Shown: positions 50,201-63,700 of the stretch, piece by piece | Numbering within the stretch: the stretch's first letter is position 1 | How the letters are laid out: each line of letters opens with the position of its first letter | From: Solenopsis invicta | Taxonomy: Eukaryota > Arthropoda > Insecta > Hymenoptera > Formicidae | Reading direction: 5' to 3' | DNA: 64,000 bases | NCBI RefSeq assembly: GCF_016802725.1 | Contig: NC_052669.1 | Span: forward strand, 5,137,501 to 5,201,500 | Notes under the pieces: model-generated | What the model was told of the DNA's origin: nothing | The model's database searches: none | What the model saw: the letters and a program-made list of their open reading frames with translations, nothing else | Made by a program: the position numbers and the translations under genes

Positions 50201-52334
50201 TCATTTGGCGTTCCGGATCTATCAATTGAGTAAGTGAGTCAAGAATGAAGTCTATCGAACCACATTTTCGCTCGCAATCACGCGGACTCTTTCCGGATTC
50301 GACGCGCGTCGCGAGGCATTAAACGAACATGTATAACGCTGCGGATACGAGCCTCATACCGCTTCACTCTGATCGGCTTTTATGCGCTTTACATGCACGC
50401 CGCGATGGATATCCGCGTGCACGGCCCGCCGCGCGTTAGACGCCTTCCATATTCTATTCTATTCTGTCAGTACGAGATACCCAATCTGTAGTTGCACGCG
50501 AGCGTGCACGATCGACCGAGAGCTCGATTCCGTTTCTCACTTTTGATTGTCGATCGTTTACACCGGCGTCGACAAAATTTTTCTCGAAAGGCACATATAA
50601 TCACCGTCAAGATTCTTGCTTATTAAAAAAAAGAAAAACTAGATAATTCTTTATATTATGACAGTGTTTAATAGTTTTTTTTATACATTTAGCCCTTATC
50701 TGTTTACGTGCAGAAAATTGTCCTAATTGCATTGTTTGTAAAATAAAATTTAAATCTTTGATATTGATTTTTCTACGCGACTGAAAGGATTTAATTTAAT
50801 CTTCTTTTTTTTGTTCATCGAAAAATCGTGTGATTTCTCGCAAACTTTTCACAGCGCTCTTGGATTCGTATCACCGAGAATCTTTATCTCGCGTTAGGAC
50901 AGCATGGAATAAGCGGAGAACGAGGCTCTTACACGCATCCCGAAAGAATATGCTTGAGCGAATTTTACAAAGGAACGAGCTTAACCGAACCCACTTGATC
51001 CAATCTTTCCGGATATCAAGTTGTCCGAAGGAATACTTCAAGGAATACTTCCTCGTTTTACATCGTATAATAACGGAATACATCCGCGCGATATATATTG
51101 CGCGACGTTGTGCCCCGTCGGAAAAGCGCGATATGCACCAAAAAGAGGAGGTCACATAGGAAATTATTTATTCGCGCTTTACTCGCATTCGTAATTTTGT
51201 TTGTATTGCTGCACACGTGCGATAAATAGCATTTTAATCTTGCCGCAGCAATATGCACAACGTAGCAGGTTGATATCACGCCGGAATTATTTACTCGCGC
51301 GTAAAACGCGCTTGCCAAAGAGTTTATTTGTTTTTGCAACATATAAGTGCTTTTATATGCGATACGTACGATTTTAATAATTTTTTTACAACGTTATCTC
51401 CAATAGATATAAAAATGTTGCAAAATCTTTTGCGAGAAACTTATTATTTTTTTTTATACTAGCACGAAAATTACGGTTTAATAGTTTTTTTTTTGCAATC
51501 ATCATTACAGTGCTATCAAAATTGCGTCTATTAGGTACGTTTAAATCTGCAATAAATCTTTCTTTGCGGAGCTTTTAAACTAAACGATTGATTTTTACAA
51601 TGAAATTTAGTACAAACGATTTTGCGTATAATAACGATTGTTTTTTTAAATTAAAAAATGCTAATATTACAAAGACATAAATTTTTTTTTATATACGATT
51701 ACAGTATCGGCACCGTGATTTTGTTATCGCAACGATTTACATCCGGATTAACTGTGGCACCCACAAAGAAAGTCGGAAAAAAAATTCGGCGAGCGCACGC
51801 GAAGTTTTCAGAAGTTCGCGTCGACTCATCGCGCGCCCTTAACTTCCCGAGTTGTAATAACTTATGAAATAAACTTCTAAAGAATTCATTTGATTCGGCT
51901 TCGTGACTTCGCGTGATATTACTCCCGCAGTAAGATTAAAGCGATATTAACACGACAGCAACGCAGCGAGGAGCACGCGATGTCCAGCGGTGGGCGATAG
52001 ATCGCCCTTTTGCCAGGCTGCGTCTCTAACTTCCCGTCGAGCTTTATACTGTTTTGACAAGACATATTCGCGGAACCCACACACCCTCGTTCGTGTAATG
52101 CTTTAAATTGGCCTTTCTCAAAGTGGAGCACGCGCGCGTACCTCGTGGGATATTCCCTGGTTTACACGAGACATCTGGGGTGTGTTAACTGTGAAAATTT
52201 TGTATTATACAAAATATAATTAGTCTTTTTAACCGCAACTTTTGGAGCCATTAGTAATTACAATTAATCCCATAATTGATATTTTCTTGGAGCCACGTTA
52301 AATTTATCCGATGGTGAAAATTCACGTATAAATT
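44203..52334. other. Intronic stretch
   Basis: AT-rich with GC-richer patches at 44820-45050, 48280-48800, 49320-49700 and 50270-50560. A 95-codon minus frame at 44979-45266 has a fairly natural residue composition, but no family resemblance that I can defend. A C-run lies near 46948-46956. No RNA gene seen. Confidence 0.4.
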
Positions 52335-52856
52335 TCACGGAATGAATGATTTTGCCGAAGTATCTAAAAATAAAAATGTAACTGGATACAGATTTGAAAA
52401 TAATTTTCTTGGACTATCAATATAATTATGAAGGACGTTCAAGCACGATGAGAGAAAGAGGGAGAGCAATACTACAAAAATTTTGTATATTCTACATTAA
52501 AAAGAGAGTTTGGTAACAGCTATGAAATATTGAATGAAATAATGCCAGTAATAAATGTTTTATTAATGTGATCAAAAATAATTTTACTTTTCTAAATATT
52601 TTTTTGTAAATTTGCTGATACTTGCTAAATATTCTGAAAAGTCAAATTATTTTGGTTATATAATTAACCACAAATTTAATTGGCACTATTCCACTCAATA
52701 TTTGGCAGTTATTACCAAATTCTTTTTTCAGTGTAGCAATCTGCTTGTTGATAGCTCTGAATAATTATCTCGATAGTCCAACAGAATTATTTTCAGATCT
52801 GTATCTACCAATAGATAATTTTTAGATACTTCAGAGTAAAACCGTTCTTTCTGTGC
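52335..52856. mobile_element. Inverted-repeat element, family A copy 5 (long form, about 520 bp)
   Basis: The left end cacggaatgaatgattttgc, with gaagtatctaaaaa and ggatacagatttgaaaataa following, is mirrored by attattttcagatctgtatc and agtaaaaccgttctttctgt at the right end. The terminal arms match the other copies but the middle is twice as long and unrelated by eye. Confidence 0.75.
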
Positions 52857-54941
52857 ACTCGCATGGCGTGAAGAAAGTTGAAGTTTCGCGATCGTTCAAA
52901 AGAGCAGCGGGACGCGCCGCACCTTGTCCGTTTAGTAATTAGAGGCGATAGTTCGGCAAGATAGTTAAGGTCGTTACCGGCTCTTACTTTAGCCGCCCCG
53001 ATGTGGGTCAATTTCTTACCTCTTCGTCCCGGCCGGCGACTTTGCGGAGGCGCCTCACGGAAAACTCGCGGAACCAATTTGATAATATCGTTGCTCGCGC
53101 GCCGCCGCGCTGCTGCGCTTCCCCATGGCTATGGCTCTGTAGAAACAATAAAATTACATACACACATATACACGTACGTGTATGTGGACGTAAACGGCGA
53201 AGCTCTTGGGACAGTCTCGCCGTCGCCGTAACCGTTTTCCGTCTTCCGTCTTCGAGGCTGGCGACGCGGCGGACAGAGATGCCGCACTGACGCTGAGAAA
53301 TGGGAAAAGTCACTTTTCTACGTTCCTCTAGGGCTGCTCAACCGCCACGACACGTGCGACCCGAAAAGAGATATTGTGTCCGATATAAATCTCTAATTTT
53401 TAACATAAATCTATTTAGTTATAGCTAAAAAGATACATGAATAATAATATAGACGATCCGTTTAAGTATTGTAATAATGTACATAGTTGAATGTTGTACT
53501 TATTCTTTTCCTTTTTTTCCTAAAGCTGGAGCGTATTTAAAAATCATTTTAGAACCATTTAGTGTTTACGGAAGTATTTTACAAGTATCGAGTTGACAGA
53601 CTAAAAGGGTGCAATTGAATTTTCCGTGCCAAAGCATGTCTCCTCCCTCCTATCACAGTTTAAACGCATTCGAGAAACATTGCATTTACAAAAGTGGTGT
53701 GCTGGGAAAACCTCTTTAAAAGAAGTGACAAATGGATGCGCCCGCGATCTATGAATATTCATCATGTCAGTACGCGGATAACGCGATGGCGGAACAATGT
53801 TTCATTCTTCAAAAGTACATCGCGTCAACGATGAGATGTGGAGCACTATGTTAGAGATATTTTGCTGGATTCGATTTGTTAGAGTCGCGCGTGCACGTGT
53901 GCCGGTCAAACTGCAAAACGCTTATCTATTTTGTTCGTTGAAAGCAATCGAATAAAATACGATTTTGTTGTGTAATGGGTTATTGAACGTAAGAATGGGT
54001 TGTAAATTTAATATACGTGTAATCGATTTTGAAAAAAAAAATTTGGTTTTAATATTGTCGAAAATTATCAAGTGCACTCTACAAAAGAAATAAAGATTTA
54101 TTGCGAATGGGAACGTATTTTTAACGGACATATTTTTGATTACATTGTAATTTGCTATTTTAATAAAACCAAAAATAATTTTTTTGCGATAAATACAAAT
54201 AAAATAGAAGCAAAAAAGTTATCTCTTTTAATTCTAAAGATGCAGGTTACGAAGCTTATGAAGCGTTTGTAGGTTGCGTAATTTTGAGTTTGGAAAATTA
54301 AAGTACACCATGTCTCCTCTTTGCTTTATAACTCCATAATAATTTCATAATTAATTTTGTTTCTACTTGTTCTTACACAGTAATTATTGGATCGGGCGGG
54401 TAGTAGCTCGACGTAGATCTTTAGGACGCCTTAATCACATTTATTAGACCCTGAAAATTCAAGGAGCGTATAAAATTCATACTGGAACTTGGGCGGGAAC
54501 AACTCGACGGAACTTCTTGATAAAGATAGCGCCGCTTGCTCGCTGCAATTTCCATAACTGGCCATTTTTAGCGGGCTCGAACTTATTCTTAACCGTGCGC
54601 TCTAATTACTGCGGATAAAGTGGATGGCTCTCTTTTTCTGAGTACGAGTAAATTATTCACTATGATTGTGAACTCTGGATTGTTTCTCCGTTTCTTTTTT
54701 TTTGTGTCGCGATCGTCCATAATTAAGGCAGCGAAATTGAATACTGGCCCGGTATAAACACGTAATGAGCCTTCGTTACACGCAGTCGCCAGGCTTTTTT
54801 CCAAAATGCTCGGCTCACCTCGGCACACTTCGGTACATTCAATCAATTCGGCGCAGCTCGTTTGCAATTCTGCAGGCCAACAGACGAGTCTCGATACACC
54901 CCGATAGTGCAATTAATCAGTATCCTTGAAACGGCTTTCTT

Positions 54942-54945
<4 letters not shown>

Positions 54946-54992
<47 letters not shown>
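54946..54992. repeat. (CT) microsatellite within a pyrimidine-rich tract
   Basis: CT repeat of about 47 bp; pyrimidine-rich sequence continues to about 55080. Confidence 0.97.
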
Positions 54993-54995
<3 letters not shown>

Positions 54996-56809
54996 CGCTC
55001 GGATGTATTTCGGTCTTCCGCTCTCTCTTCCTTTCATTTTTTCTACCTCTACGTTTCTCTCTCTTTTTTTTCTCTTTTGACCTACAAGCAGCAGGCATCG
55101 AGCGTGCGCTTAACCACCTATACTTCGAGTCGATGTTTCATACGCAGACGACCCCTTTCTCGACTCGTTTCCTTGAACCCTACTATATCAGTCATATCGC
55201 TAATTGGAAATCGCTCGTGCGATCTACAATGTCTCGCGCGGCATACCGGTAATTAAATGTGCGTTTACCGTCAGCCATGTCAAACTTTTACATTAGAAGG
55301 AAAGTTTCCGGTCTTTCTTTCTCTGTGTTTTTTTTTTATTTTTTATTTATTTATACGAGCGGAAGATGCCTCTCGTTGCTCGATTGCGGCACAGTAGGCC
55401 TCTTTCCGCTTAATTCTTCAAATATCTATAATTTAACGCATGCAGAATGCTCCGAAAATTTGCCAATTTAATTCTAATAACAGCTTCTTTTGAATATAGG
55501 AAAAAAAATGAATTTTTTCAGAAATTAAATACAATATCTCCGCGATATTATTTATTACAATACTTATTCTTTATTTAGCCTCGGTAAAAAAATCTCGTCT
55601 TTTTACATCTTCTTTCGTTGTACTTTAAAGTTAACTTTCATTTTAAAAAGATTTAATTTGCGTGAAGAGTAAAGGGAGTTAGCGCAAGTTTAACGCTTTA
55701 TCATCACGAATGTCGTTGTCATTGGATTTGCATGGAGTTATTATAAAAGGAGATTTGTTCGAATGCGTTCTTCTCTACAATTTTCGACGATAAATATCTA
55801 TGGTACGATAACAGATTTTCATTAACATGAGGTAGAGTAATTAAAGAGGCTAATGTGTGCGCATCGAGTTATTAAAGTAACTCACATTTTATTTTTATGT
55901 GCCTGTGTATTTTTATACATAAGCACATATACAATATTTTTCTTTACAAGAGGCAGGATGCGATACATAATCCCATGATGCGCGTGTCACGTAGAATAGA
56001 TTTCCGCGCTGATGCCTTTTAATTGGCGCGGATGTCGTCGCGATTATATGAAAATAAAATGCTCATTACAAGCACAGATTTTCATTAGCTGAGACTGTTT
56101 GTCATGAATGTTTACTAGAGCTTGAATAATATGATGATGTAAACATGCGCGTCTGATGTTTTATGTATTTTATGCTTACTTTTTTCCAACATTGATAATT
56201 TATGTCCATGATATTTTACAACTGCCATGGGATCCATTAACATTCTATCAATATCGGAGTAAAATTAATAAGTGGAAATTTGCAAAAGGTATGATTTAAA
56301 CAAGGCGAGGTTTTCCTTCATTTAAATTACATGTATTACATTACATATTTAATAGGTAAAACTTACTTTCTGAATAATTAACATTACTATTATCTTGTAT
56401 AAAAAAGAAATTTTTATTTTTATATGTTATATCCATTGTAAAAGAACGGAAAAGTTATATCGTGATGGTATCTTTGTTATAATGTTTAAAAAAAATATCA
56501 AATGAAATAAAATGAAGAATTATCCATTAACTTTACAAGCGGACATTCAAGCGCAGACACATGTGCAATATGCTCTTGTACTTTTTAGATAAATTTAATC
56601 GTATTTGCTATGTAATTTTATTCACTGAAAATTTACTGTAATTTTACTTTTAATTGATATAAATTGAAACTCGTAAAGTGACTTTGATTTGCGGGTAATA
56701 TTTTTACAATAACAAATTTACATTTGTATTTTTTCATCTCAATGCGTTCTCGAGCAAAATGACACGAACGCTCGTGCTTGGACTAATCGCTGATCAATCC
56801 GATTCCGCC

Positions 56810-57200
56810 CAGTACTTGTGCGCGCCGACCGTCACAGAAGTGCATGTACCATAAGTACTCAGCGTACAGGTACTCACCATCCGCACGTGCATCTCGAAAC
56901 GACCGGGAAACGAACCGAAACGGTGGTGGTGCGGTCGCGGCGGTGGCGCACGCGCCACCAGATAGCGGGAGACGGGGGATGGTTTATCTCCCCGGCGCCA
57001 TAAACGTTGCAGATATTATGGATAGTGGACTGAGTTACGGGCCAATATTTCTTCGTAATTATTCTACGCTTCTACGTAACGGGAGAGATAGCATCGCGGA
57101 GAGGAGCCAGGTATAAGGGCGCTTGCACCGCGCACCACCGCCTTCCTCCCCGACGGGCCGCCCTCCCTTCACGCCACGTCCGAATTCAGATCCCGTTTTT
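56810..57200. promoter_or_regulatory. GC-rich island 2.6 kb upstream of exon B (possible regulatory element)
   Basis: CpG-dense, with a perfect 8-bp inverted repeat, GGTGGCGC-AC-GCGCCACC, at 56942-56959. No initiator/DPE pair was noted. A regulatory role is only an inference from composition and position. Confidence 0.3.
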
Positions 57201-58226
57201 TATTACCATCCTCGTACGTGATATCGAATTTTTTCCACGACCCGCGATCAGCGTAGCCGATTTATCGATGTCGTTTGTACGCTTAACTGACGGCCTCGTC
57301 TCGTGCATTGTTTTATTCGTCCCATCGTCGTTGTCGTCCTCATCGTGATCGGAACGAAAAAAAGCAGAGAAAATGAATAGTGCGTAAATATAAAGAAGCT
57401 CGCTGATTTTTTTCAGTTTTTAAATGCGATTTGTGCAACATTGATATCTTGTAAGTTTCGCGATTACGGCAATCAGAAAATAATTTTCCATGACATATCT
57501 ATTCGTTATAATAATTTATGTTATCCTTTATGAGAAGCTTATTCTGCGCAAAAATCAAGTCCAAAATAACTTGATGGCGCTATAAGAAACTATCGAGAAT
57601 TGGAGCAACAAACCAGGGAACTAGCATTTGTATGCAAAGAGTCTTTCATCGCCACTTACTGTGCTATTTCTTAGGAAGAATTTTCCGGCGATGTTTCCGC
57701 TAGGCGTTCATTCGTAACGAAAGTCGTAAATGAGGAAAAAAGAATACTCCAGGATAATGAAGGCTATAGGTAGCAGAGAGTTCGCGCGTAATTGTTCGCG
57801 AGAATGTTTTTCTTTTCTTCGAGGATCGACCGGCGAAGGAGGTTCGCCGAAGTTAATTCCTCATTATTTCGCTACCCCTGGCGACGATTAACGAGGTGCC
57901 CTGTAGGACTGAAATTACTATAGGAGGCTGGCGATTAGTCTGAGAATATTCTCTGAAAGATGTACGGATTATTCTTCTAAGTTACAGGATCCCGCGCAAA
58001 AGTATTGCCTCATGTTCTGCGCGATTACGAGTATTTAAATAAAATTCTATTTTGAATTTTGGTTTTGGAATCGTACGAATCTGATGATCGAATTATTTTA
58101 TCATCAATTTTTTATTAGCTCGGAATTAGCGATTATTAAGAATGAAAGTAAAGAAAATGTAATATAAGTACAGTAGTATAAATATATAAATGAACTAATT
58201 AATCTCAATATAATGTAATTATTAAA

Positions 58227-58232
<6 letters not shown>

Positions 58233-58259
<27 letters not shown>
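58233..58259. repeat. (TA) microsatellite
   Basis: Simple TA tract of about 26 bp. Confidence 0.95.
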
Positions 58260-59805
58260 CAATTTTTACAAAAGTTAATTTTCATAAAGTAAATTGTAAA
58301 TAACATAAATTTTTGCCTTAACATTTGTTTCATCTGCATTATTTTGTAACACAATTACATGCGTTTCTTCATGATGTTTGTTTGTACGCGCAATTAAGTT
58401 TTCCGCGTTTATACTTTTCGCGTGTCCGTTCTAGAAATACCTTCGTAAATTCAAACCTTCGTCCAATTATATTCTCATTAATTAAACTCGATTACGTTAC
58501 CAATTTTAGTTGTCTGCGAGCGCCGCATCCAACCGAGTGCTTTGAAGGTCGGGAAATTTTTTGTTTGTTTTTTAATTAGCCGAATATGGCTCGTTACTCT
58601 GCTCGGAACCGTTTACCGATTACGTGCGCGTCTAACTCCAAGTATGCAATGTGAACAATAGCGTTACGAGTCAGCCGGTATTGTTATCAGCGAAAAGACG
58701 CTTTCCAAAACGACAACTCTTGGCCGCATTGCGCTATTGTACCGTGTTACTACCAATCGGTGGAACAATAGAATAATCCGAATTAAAAAAAACATTCTGG
58801 ATGTGGACAATTATTATTTTTTTACTGTAATCTTGAATTTATCTGCCGAGTATTCCTCTCAGTAAATCGTCTGGTTATTAATGACGGGCAATAGAGCGCT
58901 CGGATTTTTTCGGATTACTTGTATTGTATTTCGTGCGAATCAAATACGCAACGACTATGCTCGTTTAATGAAAAAAACTTTTTGGAAGAGTAAAAATTAT
59001 TTGTGTGAATGCCAGTTATAGGTAAATATATAGATCACTTTGTGGGAAAAAAAATGACTGCGTTTACATTCAATTTATAAATTTGTCGTGTTTTTCATTT
59101 TTTTTATTTTTATTTATTTATTTATTTATTTTTTATGCCAAACGCACGCAAACGAAGTCGTTTTGCAAAGTTTGACTCAAAAGATTCGATTGCGTGCGTA
59201 TGAGTTATTTTTTTCCGTGTTGAGCGCTCTTCAGAAATGAAATACTATGGCGGAGTTTAATTGGAAATATTCGATCGTGTTTATTACCGCGACGCAACGG
59301 GTAATAGCGTACATAAAATGCTATTATGAATTCCGTCTTGAAAAATACATTCACCTTCATCGATTTGCTTAAACATCATTTATTTGCTAATATATAATTA
59401 TAATTTTTTTTTATAGCATATGATTCTTAAACTGAATCGATTAATGGAAAATACATATTACATATTACAGTTGGCGGCTGCTTCTCCCATAATATTGTGA
59501 ATAAATTCGCTCTACATACATTTACACACAAATAGCTATCATTTTGTGATATGCGCTTTATTACATTTTTATTTTAATACATGTATATACTAAAATATTG
59601 AAACCGTTGCAGCAATTCGAATTAGAGAACCTCTCATTTATTCTATCAAAGAAAAAAAAAACTTTTTTACGTATCGAGTGAGGCGCGCAATACTACAAAT
59701 AGAATATACACATATTTTTGTGTTCGCAGTTTCACAGTTTATTTAACGCGCGCAAATATCATTACACTTTGTGTTTGAACTATTGCGATATGTTTCTACT
59801 TTCAG

Positions 59806-59923
59806 GATGGTCCGCATGATCGGCGATGAATTCCTCACGGAGGAGCGGGACCGAAAGTACTACGCCGATCACTACACATGCTGCCCACCACCTCTCTTCA
59901 TCATCCTCATCACCCTCGTGGAG
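59806..59923 (+). CDS. rho-4: Rhomboid protease (RHBDL1/3, rho-4 type), internal exon B: conserved cytosolic region and start of TM1
   Basis: The exon follows a good acceptor (tctactttcag) and ends at a consensus donor (gag|gtgagt). Its first base completes a codon begun in the preceding exon; then come 39 codons starting MVRMIGDEFLTEERDRK. They contain the family hallmark YYADHYTCCPPP, immediately followed by a hydrophobic run (LFIILITLV) that opens the first transmembrane helix. In this family the Asn/Ser/His active site, including the GASG loop, lies further downstream and would be in later exons outside the window. The exon ends in phase 0, in the middle of TM1, and the next exon should continue the helix; I could not find it before 64000. 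Joining in phase with exon A and with the candidate exon at 28030-28223 is consistent. The ATG at 59807 could itself be a start codon in a transcript with a non-coding first exon. Rhomboid identity is very likely; the exact subfamily is inferred from remembered sequences. Confidence 0.92.
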
Positions 59924-61123
59924 GTGAGTAGATTGAGTTATCCTACTTCGTAACGAGCACGGCATGCGCCGGATAATGCGCGTGCATACTACCTGCCTTC
60001 TACTCTTTGATCCTCGCTCTCAGTCGTGATTAATAAATTTTTAACGAGATTATTTATGCGCCCGGATCCATACGGCGACTCCGTTGCGCTATTAACTAGT
60101 GTTGTTGTCTTCTTTAATCTTTTACCTTCGATCTTTCATTAGTTTTTGAGGTAATTTGTCGCTGTCACGTTGCCTATAGTTGCTGAGGCTACGGATATTG
60201 AAGTTCATTATTCATTATCGAGCTTAAAAATTCCTTCCGTTTAGCTTGTAAATTTTTCTATATACTTGTATCTGCTTAAAGGGGAAGTTTTTTTTTTAAT
60301 TTAAGATACGTGAAAAAATTTATAGTATTTACGTGGATCCTCTTGTGTCACTTTTGCAATTCTGCGAATGTTTTTTCCCCTTGCATATTATCTACGCTTT
60401 TAATTGCTTGGTATACATTAATTGCAAGGATATTCATTTCTGCAATATTCCAATGCAGATTCTCATATCTTATGTACATACGTTTACGATATCATATTAC
60501 GTGATCAAAGATTACGTAATACGCCCGGAGGAAGCAGTCTAATATTCTTTGTGGTCAAAGAGTTAACCGCGCCCGTAAAAGAGTCACGCACGCTCGCCGC
60601 TTCGTCGTTCCTCATTACTTTCTACAATTTCGCCAAGATGAATAAGTGAAATAATTGTCTCTCGAGCGCGTTTGTAACGAGCGCGCCAGATATTACACGT
60701 ACGCACATTACCACTTCTCTTTAATCCCCTTTCTAATATCCGTTTTGAGATCGTCTTATCTGTTTCCTTGCTTTTTTGTCGCCGCGCGTACTAATGATCA
60801 TTCTTTTACCCCTTTTTTTTCTCCCTTCTTTTTTTCCCTCTTGTGACACGCGCGGCGTGAAGATCTTCGAGATAGATTTATTCCGCCGGCCGACCTCGTT
60901 AGGCAGAGATTTTAATCTTCCGTAAAGTAATTCGATACTCGTAAGCCACCCTCGTTAAAAGCACGCTCCGATACGGACGAACATCTTACGCAATAATGCT
61001 AATTAAAATCGCTTCGGGTTATGTCACGGCTTGGGCGTCCGATGGTGCCGTTATAAATATTGATTTAATAGAGATACGCGGCGGCATCAAAGGACGGCCG
61101 GTCGTGCACGCGCACGTACACAA

Positions 61124-61147
61124 ACACACACACACACACACACACAC
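61124..61147. repeat. (CA) microsatellite
   Basis: Short CA tract of about 24 bp with one aa interruption just before it. Confidence 0.93.
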
Positions 61148-63670
61148 CGGCTCATTATAATAAAAGCGCGCGCACTCACGTGCGAATCTCCCCTCTAAAT
61201 TATTTTTGTTAGATTCTGCAGGTTATCAGGAATATAATGAATACACATAATTACTGCGCTCTCATATTATGACCTGCGCACGGTAAAATTTTAATGAAAA
61301 CTGTATTATAGAAACGTTTATATTGAGCGTTTTGGTCGCATAGGAAATGAAGCGATTATATTTTTAAATGAGCTCGGTACACTTCGCAACTCATTGCGCC
61401 ATTTTGTTACGACATATTGAGCTTTGAACGTTTAGGGTGAGCACTCGATTCTCGACTACCTTTTTATTATTGATACGTGTGATAGAGTATGTGAAATTAC
61501 GCAAATTGCAAGTGTAACGTGATAGGTTGTTTTTTTTTTATAACGTGCGACATCACTATTATCAACATTTTTCCGTCGGTTTTTTTTTTATCTTGTCATC
61601 CGTCTCAGCGAAACAGACGGGGAGACAACGTAATTGTCTTCAGTAATGAGCGACTAGCGCGCGACTTACAAAGTTACGCATGACAATGTTCCTTTGAGCA
61701 TCGAGGGCGGTGCAACCGTGTTTAATAAATTTTTAATGATCACGGTTTGCGCATAATTTACGCGCGGGCGATAGCGCGCGATGTTGCACTGACAACGTTC
61801 TCGAAATTCAGATCTGGAACTCACAATACCATTATTAATACCTCGGGCCGGAATTACGCCCTCCTACTCGCGTGTGTTCGTCGTCAGCAATATATTCGTC
61901 GTTGTGATAATAAAATTTACTCGCACGTAACTAATGTCGAGTTGGACGAGTGAAACGTGAGAGAAAAAAAATACAATGGAAAAATTTTTTCGTATTGCCC
62001 TGTCCAATTTTTGCAGGGCGTGATTTAGAATAAAATTACGCGTTTACAAGCTGAATCGCGTATGTAATATTAACGGATTTTATGACAACTGTCGAGCTAA
62101 TTTTTTTATTTTGTTATATTTTGTTATAAAAATTCAAAGCTATTTCTTTTAATCAAAATAAAAAGAAATTGAACGCCTTTGTAACTAACGAGACTGAGGT
62201 GATTAAATATATTTATAATTAATTTTCGAAAAATATGCTTATTACAAAATTTAATATGTGGGCTATGTATAATATAATTTTTTTTTTAATTGTAACGAAT
62301 GACGAACACGAGCACGCGCACTCAGTCGTAAATTAAAGCTGCGATCCAATTAAATCGCGTTTCAACCGGCGCGTGGTCTATTTTTCTTAATCATTTCTCT
62401 CGTCGTTTTTTGATGCACATCAATCACGCGTGATCGGAGAGCAAACGATTCTGATTTAATGCCCAATGCGCGAACAGTCGCGATCAAAGTGCGCTCGTTA
62501 ATTAAATTTTGAAGCGCCTCCACGTTGTAAACTGTAATCCCGGAAGCGACATGTGCCACCACCGGGATAAGATGCGTCCCGGGATACGGGATAAGTGCCC
62601 GCGACGTACATGAAAGAGTAAATTGGTATCAGTAAGTCCTCTAAAAGGATACTTAATTGCCACCGCTCAGTCGTCATATTTCATGATTTAATTAAATCGC
62701 AAGTATCGCGCTTCTTTTTAGCTCTGTTAAAAGGTTGCGCATTTGTAATTTCATCCGGATGGAGGCTAAAATTGGATTTTAACTCGCAGTAAGCGAAATG
62801 CAAATGAACGAACAAAGAGAAAAAGAAGACGTCGCGACATTACCGATGAGTAAATTGAGTTTGTTTAGATATGGAGATATTCATATAATTTTTAAAATAT
62901 TGTTATATATATCTCTTTTTTTTTAAGCGCGCGCACTTTTTTTATTAATTTCTTTGAAGTCTCGTTTTTGCAAGCTAGCCTGTCATATTGCATGAAGTCA
63001 GGGAGGAAAAATCATTCCTTTCGTTCGCTCAGTGCGCTATGAACTTTGTGATTTACCAGTCAAAGCATTTTTCGTTAATTAAATTCCCTGGTATTTTGTG
63101 TCGTAAGCATTGATGCTGGTGATACACTTGGATTTGCCGCGAACGAAACGCACGCTTTGTCTTTGGAAATTGCAATCAAGGAAAATTTGTAATTTTAGAT
63201 AACTTAAGGTAATTTATTCCTTCCCGCAGCCACGAAATAATACTGAAGTTCAATAATAATAATACAGGAATTTGGAGCAAATAATGCTGAACATCTCGCC
63301 TTTGACGAATTAAAAACGTAATTAATATTAATTAGTTTAAATCTCGATGTAATAATGGAAAGTATGTAAAATTTATAATACGAGCAACTGCAGCATGTAC
63401 CTATCAACTTTATTCGAAATTCCTTCATCATATTATTATTTCAAAACATGAATTTAAATAAAAAGTATAAAAATAAATAGCATAGAATGTACAATGACTA
63501 TATGTAGATACGCATATGTTAGCTGCGATTGCGGTTTATTTGTCAAGGAATTCTGCGCTAATTAAATATGCGAGTATCGTAAGTGTAGCGTGGAAAGTGA
63601 TCCCGGAAGCGTTGAACTGCGCGCAGCTACCGGACTGTTGCTGTTCATACCGGCATACGGGATAAAGCGT

Positions 63671-63700
63671 CCGCCTCTCGCTCTCTTTCGCGAGAGGCGG
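63671..63700. repeat. Perfect 11-bp GC-rich hairpin
   Basis: CCGCCTCTCGC (63671-63681) and GCGAGAGGCGG (63690-63700) are exact inverse complements around an 8-base pyrimidine loop. It would be a very stable stem in RNA or cruciform DNA. It is shorter than a microRNA precursor; role unknown. Confidence 0.8.

Larger units (their letters stand above)
19039..59805 (+). other. Giant intron (40,767 bp) between rhomboid exons A and B
   Basis: The intron is bounded by gtacga at the donor and tttctactttcag at the acceptor, and the reading frame is continuous across it. It contains the alternative promoter island (26.7-28.5 kb), several transposon remnants listed separately, microsatellites and GC islands at about 21.2-22.6, 36.8-37.2, 39.4-40.4, 48.3-48.8, 52.9-53.3 and 56.8-57.2 kb. 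I found no other coding exon I could support on either strand. Confidence 0.85.
52857..59805. other. Intronic stretch leading to exon B
   Basis: GC-rich patches at 52860-53330 and 56800-57200 and a CT microsatellite at 54946-54992 stand out in AT-rich DNA. The frame at 56844-57116 ends near a possible donor (agccag|gtataa), but in phase 0, which would not join exon B. No coding exon supported. Confidence 0.45.

Noticed and set aside
56844..57116. Possible alternative first coding exon upstream of exon B
   Set aside because: Its possible donor is in phase 0, while exon B needs phase 2; joining would shift the frame to an early stop.
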